A stretch of 64,000 nt of DNA from JAUIAI01 sp041396685. Lineage in GTDB: Bacteria; Pseudomonadota; Gammaproteobacteria; Burkholderiales; Burkholderiaceae_E. The position numbers and the translations under genes are program-made. The notes under the pieces are model-generated. The model was not told the origin of the DNA, did not search any database, and was given only the letters and a program-made list of their open reading frames with translations. This document shows, in pieces, positions 34,953-42,609 of this stretch (position 1 is its first letter; the number at the start of each line of letters is the position of its first letter). The DNA is taken from assembly GCA_041396685.1 (NCBI GenBank), contig JAWKYD010000018.1, forward strand, positions 62,001-126,000. Reading direction: 5' to 3'.

Positions 34953-36155
34953 TTACTCGGGCGTGACCACCGGCATGAACGGTGGTTTCTCGAGCGAGGG
35001 CGATAGTTGAGGACCCATTCCTGGCCGGCTGACGGACTGGACTTGAACCGCACCGTATGGGCAACATTCGGCCACACGCAGCTTGTCAGGCGACAGTCGT
35101 AGATGAAGGATCAATCCGGAGCCAAGTGATGTCAGGATTCGGTGCTCGCTCTTTGGCTTGCCGAACTCGCCCAGGCGCCATTGCGTTTGCAGGATCATCC
35201 GGTTAGGGTTGCTATTCGAAGGAACTGGCGTTCGCTCCCCCTCGACGTAGACATACCGCTTGCCATCATCGACCAAGCCCGAGATCATGAACTCGCGCTT
35301 GCCAGTGGGAGCGAAGTTGCGGATCGATCCAGTGGCCGGATCTATCTCGAAGACTCCGTGTAGGTTGGTGCCCCCTGGCGGCAGACCCAATTCGTTGAAG
35401 TCCACATTGCGGCTGTCTTTCACAAGGGCGACCGCTCCCCACAAAACGGTGCCATCGGGCGTGTACAGAGGCGCGGCCCCAAATGGCGAAAGACTATTGA
35501 AATCCGTGATTCGCCTCTCGGGCGCACCATCTTCGAATCCGCGTGAATACACCTCCCAGCTGCCGCCCTCGCGCCCTGCAATTAAGTCCGCCCGCGCCTG
35601 CGTACCGACGTACAGCAACCCATGCTTCGGATGGAAACTCGGCAGGCGCCGGTTGGCCATTCCGCTCAGATAGCGCAGATGCCGACCTTCCTTGTCTAGA
35701 TGCACGATTCGAGACACAGCCTTCGTACAGTCACTTTCCGGGCAGTGAATCTCCGCGGCCAGAATGCCTTCGTCATTCGGCAGATAGATCGCGTCGTTGT
35801 AGCTCACATGGCGCGGCGACTTCAACCCCGGCAGCGGCTCCCAGACTCCGCGCCAAGGCGGTGCAGTGGGCACCCGCAACCGGTTCAGCGTGCAACCAAC
35901 CTCCTTCACCGCCGGGCAGATCGTAACCAGCAGGTGGCTGTCGAGCTTGCTGTAGTCGGCAAAGCGCACTATCCAGTAGCGTGAGTCCGTGATCGTGCCC
36001 GGCGCCACGGGCGGCAGTGCGTCGCCTTGCGCTGCATAGCGTGAGCCGTATTTCGGCAACGCCCCAACAGGATCCAATGCGCATCCCGCCAGTGCGGCAG
36101 CGAACAGAACACCCATCAACAACCAAACCCTGCCCACGCTAGCGCACCAGCACAT
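34953..36155 (-). CDS. lipoprotein with beta-propeller-like repeats, paralogue 1
   Basis: 400-aa lipoprotein: signal sequence VWLLMGVLFAAALAGC with the lipobox cysteine. GGAGAG stands 4-5 nt before the ATG at 36155, favouring it over upstream in-frame ATGs at 36176 and 36194. The mature part has repeated beta-strand modules such as VSYNDAIYLPNDEGILAAEI, RHLRYLSGMANRRLPSF and AAPLYTPDGTVLWGAVAL, like TolB/WD-type propellers. It is homologous along its whole length to 36565-37773. Its 5' end overlaps a GNAT remnant by 17 bases. Position between two phospholipase A2-like ORFs suggests an envelope protector (immunity) or partner; this is inference. Confidence 0.8.
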   Translation of the reverse strand: MCWCASVGRVWLLMGVLFAAALAGCALDPVGALPKYGSRYAAQGDALPPVAPGTITDSRYWIVRFADYSKLDSHLLVTICPAVKEVGCTLNRLRVPTAPPWRGVWEPLPGLKSPRHVSYNDAIYLPNDEGILAAEIHCPESDCTKAVSRIVHLDKEGRHLRYLSGMANRRLPSFHPKHGLLYVGTQARADLIAGREGGSWEVYSRGFEDGAPERRITDFNSLSPFGAAPLYTPDGTVLWGAVALVKDSRNVDFNELGLPPGGTNLHGVFEIDPATGSIRNFAPTGKREFMISGLVDDGKRYVYVEGERTPVPSNSNPNRMILQTQWRLGEFGKPKSEHRILTSLGSGLILHLRLSPDKLRVAECCPYGAVQVQSVSRPGMGPQLSPSLEKPPFMPVVTPE

Positions 36156-36319
36156 AGTTCTCTCCGACTTGCTCATACCCAACCCTGCGTGCAAAGCGCC
36201 CTACCCGCTCGCTGGCCGCGCCGCTGTTGGTGCCGAAGCAGATCTCGGCCACGCCCCGATTGGCCGCCCATTGCTCGAATGCGCGTAGCAGTCGCAAGCC
36301 GTGCCCGCCCATTCGCCTC
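36139..36319 (-). pseudogene. 3' fragment of a GNAT acetyltransferase gene
   Basis: Last 60 codons of a GNAT gene, nearly identical to the end of the intact gene at 37757-38215 (MGGHGLRLLRAFE, then EICFGTNSGAASERVGRF and YEQVGENYVL), including the acetyl-CoA-binding MGGHG loop. The 5' half is replaced at 36319/36320 by phospholipase A2-like sequence in a different frame. An in-frame ATG exists, but without the N-terminal half it cannot fold as a GNAT. Confidence 0.85.
36139..36319. repeat. 181-bp direct repeat, left copy (partner 37757-37937)
   Basis: Covers the GNAT 3' end and the start of the lipoprotein gene. It is nearly identical to 37757-37937 with a constant offset of 1618 bp. Similarity stops abruptly at 36319/37937 on the right and fades just beyond the GNAT stop on the left, marking the edges of a recombination event. 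Confidence 0.85.
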
Positions 36320-36562
36320 CGCCGTGCCATAGCGAATATCATGGTGCCGAAATGTCGCATCCAGTACGTCAACCGGGCCGTTGACTAGACGCCCGTTCGA
36401 ATCTGTGGCGTATGCGTCTGCAAGCGCCCGAAGCGCCTCCAGTGGCGTCATATTCGCAGGGGCCGGCGACTCTTCTCGCCCCACAAAATACCCCGGTCCG
36501 CCATAGCGCCCATACCTCAGAATCGGAAGAAGCCCAGCACGTCGAACTTGATATTCACTCAT
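36173..36562 (-). pseudogene. phospholipase A2-like protein, copy 2, fused to antisense-frame GNAT sequence
   Basis: 129-aa ORF. Residues 1-81 (36320-36562) are native: RYGRYGGPGYF (residues 16-26) resembles the PLA2 calcium loop YGxYxGxG, and GPVDVLDATFRHHDIRYG (62-79) matches the catalytic-helix pattern PxDxxDxxxxxHDxxY with the His-Asp pair at 74-75, as in parvovirus/bacterial PLA2-like domains. From residue 82 on the frame reads through the GNAT fragment out of frame, an Arg/Gly-rich meaningless tail. The original C-terminus is therefore lost. It starts 2 bases after the upstream lipoprotein stop. No signal peptide is seen, which would fit export by a type I exporter. Confidence 0.58.
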
Positions 36563-36564
36563 GA

Positions 36565-37773
36565 TTATTTATTCTTCGAGGAGGAAAGTGTTATATCTGA
36601 AGCCAATGCGAAACTTCGTTCCAACCCACCGGCGTACGGCACGAAAACCGGTCGAGCCTCATGGAAATAGATCGGCAATCTAGCCCTGTTTGGCAGTAAC
36701 CCCACCTGCGCCCAGCCATCGTAGGCAGCGATCGCGTAACGATCCCGCGCTCGCGATACAGATATATTTCGAATGTTTGCCATAACCCCGGCTATCTTTA
36801 TTTCACTTACAGCGCCATCAGTTTGCTGTTCGAGAACTGCTGGCCCTTTCCTTCCCTGAGAAATCAAGTACTCTCGATCAAACCCGCTCTGATAATTCTT
36901 TCTGATATTCGCATACCGTACACTCTTTCGATCGACTGAGATGACGTATGCGCCACTTGCGGCGCCACTCATGAGTGGTACATGATCCGGGTGCAGGAGT
37001 GCGCTGAAGTCTGGCACCCGCGCGTCTTTCGGACGCGCGTACCCGCTCAACAAAATCGTTCCGTCGGGCCGGTACACGGCCGGCGTGAACGGCACGAAAG
37101 TATTGAAGTCCGTGAGCCGCTCCTCTGTCGCGCCAACTTCCAGCGACAGCGCATAAAGCTCCCAGCGCCCCTTCTCGCGCCCCGGATTGATTTCGGGACG
37201 CGCGTCCGTACCGAAATACAGAAGCCCCTTCTCGTTGTCATAGCTTGGAAGCCGCCGATTTCCCCACCCGGTCAGGTAGCGCTGATGCCGGCCCTCGACA
37301 TCCAGTAGCACCAGCCGCGATGCCAGCTCATGCTGGCATTGCGGCATATCACAGACCCCTATCTCCGCGGCCACGATGCCCTTGTCCTCTGGCAAGTAGA
37401 TGGCATCGTGGTAACTGACCTCCAGCGGCGACTTCAGCCCTGGCAGCAACTGCCACTTCGGGGAGAACCGTGTACTGATCACGGCCGGAGGAATCATCCG
37501 CACCAGCGTGCATCCAACCCCCGGCCTAATCGGACAGATCGTCATCAGCACGTGATCGCTGGTCTTGCTGTAGTCCAGCGTATGGATGCCCCAATAGCGG
37601 TTGTCCGGAATCGTGCCCGGCGGCACCTCGGGCAGGGGGGGCTCCTTGTTCGGGCCACGTGAAGGGCCGTAGGCCGGCAGCTTCGGGGCCAGTGAGTACA
37701 ACAGTTGTGCGCAGCCCGCGTTCAGCAGACAGAGCGCGACAACTAGTAACCGCACACTAGCGCGCCAGCACAT
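36565..37773 (-). CDS. lipoprotein with beta-propeller-like repeats, paralogue 2
   Basis: 402-aa lipoprotein with signal LLVVALCLLNAGC and lipobox cysteine; GGAGAG lies just before the ATG at 37773, which overlaps the GNAT gene by 17 bases. The mature body parallels 34953-36155 module for module (VSYHDAIYLPEDKGIVAAEI, RHQRYLTGWGNRRLPSY, AVYRPDGTILLSGYA) but has diverged strongly, whereas the signal region and preceding GNAT end are almost identical. Diverged bodies on conserved leaders are what one sees in immunity-gene arrays. An outer-membrane or periplasmic location is expected. Confidence 0.82.
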   Translation of the reverse strand: MCWRASVRLLVVALCLLNAGCAQLLYSLAPKLPAYGPSRGPNKEPPLPEVPPGTIPDNRYWGIHTLDYSKTSDHVLMTICPIRPGVGCTLVRMIPPAVISTRFSPKWQLLPGLKSPLEVSYHDAIYLPEDKGIVAAEIGVCDMPQCQHELASRLVLLDVEGRHQRYLTGWGNRRLPSYDNEKGLLYFGTDARPEINPGREKGRWELYALSLEVGATEERLTDFNTFVPFTPAVYRPDGTILLSGYARPKDARVPDFSALLHPDHVPLMSGAASGAYVISVDRKSVRYANIRKNYQSGFDREYLISQGRKGPAVLEQQTDGAVSEIKIAGVMANIRNISVSRARDRYAIAAYDGWAQVGLLPNRARLPIYFHEARPVFVPYAGGLERSFALASDITLSSSKNK

Positions 37774-37937
37774 AGTTCTCTCCAACTTGCTCATACCCAA
37801 CCTTGCGTGCAAAACGCCCTACTCGCTCACTGGCCGCGCCGCTGTTCGTGCCGAAACAAATCTCGGCCACGCCCCGGTTAGCCGCCCACTTCTCGAATGC
37901 GCGCAGCAACCGCAGGCCGTGCCCGCCCATTCGCCTC
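37757..37937. repeat. 181-bp direct repeat, right copy (partner 36139-36319)
   Basis: Intact-gene copy of the repeat; see the left copy for the match. The offset of 1618 bp defines one unit of the lipoprotein/PLA2-like duplication. Confidence 0.85.
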
Positions 37938-38215
37938 TCGGGGAGCACATCGAAATGCACGATCGATGCCACGGGCAATGATGAGAAGATGTGCGACTCC
38001 ACGCAGCCGATCAGGCCGCCCACCGGCTCGCCGTTGCCACCCTCGGCCACCGGCCAACAGTGCGTACCGTGCGGATTGGCCAGCAATGCATGAAGCGACT
38101 GTGCGACACGCTGCGGTTCGTAGGCCAGTCTTCTAAAGCGCGTGATCTCGTGATAGCGCCGACCTAGCGCAACGAATTTGTCGACATCGGATTCCTGCGC
38201 GAAACGAATCGTCAT
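37757..38215 (-). CDS. GNAT-family N-acetyltransferase
   Basis: 152-aa GNAT. Motif A, which binds the acetyl-CoA pyrophosphate, is seen as ERRMGGHGLRLLRAF; the strand before it is ASIVHFDVL, and the C-terminal FARKVGYEQVGENYVL is the usual last helix-strand pair. The ATG overlaps the exporter stop (ATGA), so the two are translationally coupled. In RTX-toxin operons a GNAT-fold acyltransferase (HlyC) modifies the toxin; this protein is closer to ordinary GNATs, so a modification role here is only suggested by context. Confidence 0.85.
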   Translation of the reverse strand: MTIRFAQESDVDKFVALGRRYHEITRFRRLAYEPQRVAQSLHALLANPHGTHCWPVAEGGNGEPVGGLIGCVESHIFSSLPVASIVHFDVLPERRMGGHGLRLLRAFEKWAANRGVAEICFGTNSGAASERVGRFARKVGYEQVGENYVLAR

Positions 38216-39843
38216 TGCTCATGCTCCTGGGATACGGGTGCGGCAGCCGCCGCGACTGCCTGCCGGGTTGGCCCCTCTTGACGCACTAACTCCACCACCC
38301 GGCCGTCTTGAATCCGCACGATGCGGTCGACATGCAAACTACGCGGTAGCGCATGGGCGATGAACAATGCCGAGACATCGCCCTTGAGGCCATTGATCGT
38401 GCGGGCAAACTCTTCGGCGGTTTGTTGGTCCAACGCCGAAGTCGATTCATCGAAGATCAACACCTTGGGCCGCTTGAGTAGCGCGCGGGCGATGGCCAGG
38501 CGTTGACGCTGGCCACCCGACAATCCGATACCGCGCTCCCCCAGCTGCGTCTGATAGCCATTAGGCAGCGCCTCGATCACCTCATGGATCTCGGCCAGCC
38601 GGCAAGCCCGCGTGATCTCGTGCAGTGTTGCCCTTGGATTGGCCGCCAGTAGGTTCTCCAGTACGCTGCCGGAGAAAAGTACCGTCTCTTGTGGCACCAC
38701 CCCGAATACACGGCGCAGCTCGTCGGCGCCCATCTGGCGGGTGTCTACGCCGTCGATCCGGATGCCGCCCTCACCGGGCGGATAGAAGCCCAGCAGTAAC
38801 TTGGCCAGTGTGCTCTTGCCCGAACCAGAGGGCCCGACCACCGTGAGCAGCGTGCCAGGCTCGATCACGAAATTCATCCCGCGAAACAACCACGGCCGAT
38901 CCTGCGCGTGGCGAAACCCCAGGCCGGCGAACTCGATTCGCCCAGGCCCATCGGCCAGCCGCGCCGGCCGGCAGTCGGCGGGTTCTGCGGGTGCGTTCAT
39001 CAGATCACCGAGCCGGCGTACCGACAGGCTGGCCTGTTGAAATTGCTGCCATAGCCCGACCATGCGCAACATCGGCTGCGACAGCCTCGCGGCCAACATT
39101 TGAAATGCCACCAGCATTCCCACGGTGAACAGCTCGACCTCGCCGGTAGGTGACAAACTTGGATGCATGACATACCAGGCACCGACAAACAGAATCGCCA
39201 CCGTCATCGATTGCTCCAACCCCTGTGCCATCGTCTGGTACGTGTTGCCCAACTGGCGGGTGGCGAATGTCTTGCTCAGCAACTGCGCCAGGTAGCGGTC
39301 GTAGCGCGCATTGAGCACCGGCTCCATCTGCAGGCTCTTGACCGTCTCGATGCCTGCCACGTATTCGGTAACGAATGCCTGATTGCGCGCGCCCATCAGG
39401 AACTGGTCGTTGAGACGACGCTGGAAGATCGGCGCCATGATCACGGACAATGCCGCAATTGCCAGCAGGATGCACACAGCGATCATGGTCAGCGGCACCG
39501 AGTAGTACAACATCAGCGCCAGGCAGATCACCAAGAAGGGCAAGTCCAGAACCAGCCCGACGGATGCCGAGGCCAGGAATTCGCGAATCGCTTCCACCCC
39601 CTGTAGGCGGGCGGCCACCACGCCGGTGGGCCGATGTTCGAAATAGCGTGGCGGCAGTCGCAGCAAGTGCGCGAACACGCTGGCGCTGAGCACTGCGTCG
39701 ATTCGGTTGCCGGTATGCAGAATCGCGTACTGACTCGAAAGAGAAGTCGGTGAAGCAGGCACCGCTGGTTTCGGTTCTTGTGCAGACCGACAACTCGATG
39801 ACCCCGTGTTTTTTTTCGATCGTATGCAGTGGGGCGCTTTCAA
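38212..39843 (-). pseudogene. type I secretion ABC exporter (HlyB-like), 5' truncated
   Basis: Membrane and ATPase portion of a peptidase-like ABC exporter. From about 39740 the sequence is typical (YAILHTGNRIDAVLSASVFA, then YFEHRPTGVVAARLQGVEAI), with the later membrane helices and a full ATPase: Walker A GPSGSGKST, signature LSGGQRQRLAIARALL, Walker B VLIFDESTSALDQ. The C39-peptidase-like domain and first membrane helices, about 200 residues, are absent; the extra N-terminal codons (to 39843) are unrelated and the ORF start is not credible. It ends overlapping the GNAT gene. No HlyD or TolC partner is in the window. Confidence 0.82.
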
Positions 39844-40352
39844 ATCATGCTGCTGTTACCTTGCCGCCACTGCGTTTGCCAATTCGAAAAGCATCGTTGT
39901 TGCGCGCCGCCGTCGAGGTGCGGTGCCAGGACGTTCGTCCGGCCGGTCTCGACGAGATTGGCGCACTGGGTATCTGAATCCGCGATGCGTGGCGGAGTCG
40001 CGTTACCCATAGTAGGCAGGCGGCGTCGTCGCTATCTCTGCTTGCCACCGCCGTCGTTGCGGCGGAATTGGGGATCGGCTCCGACGCCGAATACGCCGAC
40101 GGCGAGATCAACCGCCCAGCAGATCGTCCAGCACATCGGCGCCCGGATCCCGCCCGGACAGATTCAAACCGCAAAGCAGGTCGATCAGATGGCTGGTCTT
40201 CTCATGCGCTCGCGACGGCGAGCAGGCGCTGCAGTGGCTCGGTGAAGTACGCGCGCCGCTCGATCAGCAAGTCGAGCCGTCCGCACGTTGGCCTGGCGGG
40301 CGTAACGCGGTCCGCGCGGCGCCGGCGTGCATGCAATGACTGAAACCCGCCG
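39844..40352. other. non-coding junction with possible gene remnant
   Basis: About 510 bases between the truncated exporter and the aconitase-family gene, without a convincing intact gene. On the minus strand near 40216-40320 one frame reads RLDLLIERRAYFTEPLQRLLAVAS then a stop, resembling the end of substrate-binding-protein-like (PBP-type) sensor domains, with HEKTSHLIDLLCGLNLSGRD in a neighbouring frame; this is weak evidence of a decayed gene. Near the exporter end there is a T-run (TTTTTTTT near 39810). Confidence 0.4.
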
Positions 40353-42608
40353 TCATTCGACGCACGTGCCCGTGCGCCAAGCGACCAGCTCCGCGAACGA
40401 CATCAGACTTCCCGCCACCGCGCTCGCCGCCACCGTGGCCGGGCTCGCCAGCCACACCTGTCCCGGCCCGCTACGACCCGGGAAGTTGCGGTTGATCGCA
40501 CTGACCGTCACCTGGTCGGCGCGTGTCGAGACGCCGGGTCCACAGTTCGCGCAGGCGCCACAGGCAGGCTGCAGCAGGCGCGCACCGATGGCTTCGAAGG
40601 TGGCGGAGTAACCGCGTTCGTCGCAATAACGGCGCACGTCCTCGGTGGCACACTGCAGCAGCAGTTCGACGCCGTCGGCAAGTCGGTGACCGTGAATCAG
40701 TGCCCATGCGAGCACCTGGTGGTAGGCGTCGAAGTCGCTGCGCTTGCCCGCCGTGCAACTGCCACCGTAGGCGATGTCGATGCGCGGGCGTTGCTCGCGC
40801 GGCAGCCGGGTCAATGGCAGGCCGTTGCCCGGATCGCCGGGTCGCGCGACCCATGCACCCAGTCGGGACACGTTGACGTCGATGATCTGCGCATAGCGGG
40901 CGTCCGGGTCGCTTCGCATATCGGCAGGCCACGGGTTCGCGGCGCCGAAGTCGGTGGGAGAACCGGACGCGGTGCCGAAGTCGGTGCGAGAACCGGATGC
41001 GGTGCCGTCGTCGGTGGGAGAACCGGATGCGGCGCCGAAGTCGGTGGGAGAACCGGATGCGGTGCCGTCGTCGACGGGCCGATCGGGCCCGGCGCCGCGA
41101 CGCTCGGCGAGAAAGCGGGTTGTCTGCCAGTCCGGCGCGACGATGCCGGTCAGCCCGCCGAGTTCGGCGGTCATGTTGGTCAGGGTGGCGCGCTCGTCGA
41201 TGGGCATCGCCGCAAGCGCTTCGCCGGCGAACTCGAACACCTTGCCCACGCCGGCGCCGCCACGCAGATCGTCACGCGCGAGCAGGTGCAGGATCACGTC
41301 CTTGGCCATCACGCCGGCAGGCAGCGCTCCGTGCAGGCGCACCAGCAGGCTGGGCGCCAGTGGGATCCGCACCAGCCCGGTCAGCAGTGCGTTGGCCATG
41401 TCGGTGCTGCCCACGCCCAGCGCCACGCAGCCGACGGCGCCCAGGTGCGGCGTGTGCGAATCGGTGCCCGCGATCAGCTCGCCGGGCAACGCATAGCGCT
41501 CGGTCATCATCGCGTGCGAGATGCCCTGCGAACCGTCGTTGCCGCTATCGCCGGCCGGCAGTTCGTGTCGGTAGCCGTGATTGCGCAGGCCGTGACGGCG
41601 CACGAACGCGCGGTGCGCGCCCGACAGCGCGCCAACCAGTGGCACGAGGCCCTGGGTCACGTGCACCGGGCTTTCGTGCACGTAGCTCAGGTGGTCTTCG
41701 AAGCACACGACGGAGCCCGGGTCGAGCACGTCACCGGTGCCGCCCAACAGATGGTCGATCATGCCCGTGTAGTACTCGTGCAGGAAGCGGCGGTCGGTGC
41801 GCACGAAGGCCACGCCGGAATCCGCGTCGTCCAAGAAAGACACGCGGTGGCGATCGACGATCTTTTCGAACAGCGTGCGCGGCCGACGACCGACCGGCCG
41901 TGCACCGTCCGACGGCACGCGTGCTGCGGTGGCGGGAATGACTTGGTCGGGCATGGCCCCCGCGGACAGCGTCTCGGCAGGCAGTCCTTGCGCGCGCGCG
42001 AAAACGGATGGCCGTGTCCGGACGGAGATCGTCGCAGCGGCGGGCCGCGCCAGAAGCTCGCGGCCGAAGGCCAGCAGGCCGCCCGCGCGCAGGATACGCT
42101 GGGCGAGCGGATCTCGGCCCTCCAGAACCTGCTCGAGCGTGACCGGCTGGCCGCGCGCCAGGGCTTCCAGCAGCGAGAAATCCGTGGACGTCCAAAGACC
42201 GAGGTTGTCGGCGTTTTGCCGATAGATGCGCTCGAAGCCGCGCGCGATCACCAGTCGCACACCGGCACTCAGTTCGGCCACCACGCTGTGCTCGCGCGAG
42301 CTGCCCTTGCCATAGCGCCTGCCACCGACCACCACGCGGATGCCGGCGTTGCGGATCGCGTCGGGGCCGATCGGTCGTTGGCCCTGCACGGTCAGCCCGG
42401 TGTACGGATAGCGGCCCAGCTGCGCGTCGAAGTGCACCATCGCCGGCAGCGGGATGATCTCGTCGGTCGACACGTCGTCGCGCAGCGGCGGCAGGGCCTG
42501 CCCTGGCAGCGAGCGCCCGGCGAGTTGTTCGAGCAGCGAGGGTGCATCGTTGGTCAGGAACAATACCGGCCCCATGACCGGACCGTTGCGGTGGTCGATC
42601 ATCGCCAT
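40353..42608 (-). CDS. aconitase/3-isopropylmalate dehydratase-family hydro-lyase, fused
   Basis: 751-aa single-chain hydro-lyase. The swivel (LeuD-like) domain comes first (GGRRYGKGSSREHSVVAEL, RGFERIYRQNADNLG), then the catalytic LeuC-like domains with GTDSHTPHLGAVGCVALGVG and the [4Fe-4S] cysteines in GGSCTAG and PACGACANCGPG. Swivel-first order is as in AcnB but without its HEAT-like domain. A Ser/Thr/Gly/Asp-rich insert made of 30-bp tandem repeats lies between catalytic segments. It heads the list of a minus-strand operon with TRAP, CoA-transferase and lyase genes, so hydration of an unsaturated branched diacid (for example a mesaconate-type substrate) is plausible. Confidence 0.86.
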   Translation of the reverse strand: MAMIDHRNGPVMGPVLFLTNDAPSLLEQLAGRSLPGQALPPLRDDVSTDEIIPLPAMVHFDAQLGRYPYTGLTVQGQRPIGPDAIRNAGIRVVVGGRRYGKGSSREHSVVAELSAGVRLVIARGFERIYRQNADNLGLWTSTDFSLLEALARGQPVTLEQVLEGRDPLAQRILRAGGLLAFGRELLARPAAATISVRTRPSVFARAQGLPAETLSAGAMPDQVIPATAARVPSDGARPVGRRPRTLFEKIVDRHRVSFLDDADSGVAFVRTDRRFLHEYYTGMIDHLLGGTGDVLDPGSVVCFEDHLSYVHESPVHVTQGLVPLVGALSGAHRAFVRRHGLRNHGYRHELPAGDSGNDGSQGISHAMMTERYALPGELIAGTDSHTPHLGAVGCVALGVGSTDMANALLTGLVRIPLAPSLLVRLHGALPAGVMAKDVILHLLARDDLRGGAGVGKVFEFAGEALAAMPIDERATLTNMTAELGGLTGIVAPDWQTTRFLAERRGAGPDRPVDDGTASGSPTDFGAASGSPTDDGTASGSRTDFGTASGSPTDFGAANPWPADMRSDPDARYAQIIDVNVSRLGAWVARPGDPGNGLPLTRLPREQRPRIDIAYGGSCTAGKRSDFDAYHQVLAWALIHGHRLADGVELLLQCATEDVRRYCDERGYSATFEAIGARLLQPACGACANCGPGVSTRADQVTVSAINRNFPGRSGPGQVWLASPATVAASAVAGSLMSFAELVAWRTGTCVE
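40947..41066. repeat. four tandem 30-bp repeats in the aconitase-family gene
   Basis: Four direct 30-bp units (40947-40976, 40977-41006, 41007-41036, 41037-41066) with a few substitutions, and a more degenerate fifth to about 41096. In frame on the minus strand they encode TASGSPTDDG/AASGSPTDFG-like decapeptides. They make a flexible surface loop. Confidence 0.92.
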
Positions 42609-42609
42609 C

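Noticed and set aside
37757..38215. HlyC-type toxin-activating acyltransferase
   Set aside because: Motif A and length fit ordinary GNAT acetyltransferases; no HlyC-specific features seen.
40947..41066. CRISPR-like array in the aconitase-family gene
   Set aside because: The 30-bp units abut without spacers and encode a decapeptide repeat within a conserved enzyme.
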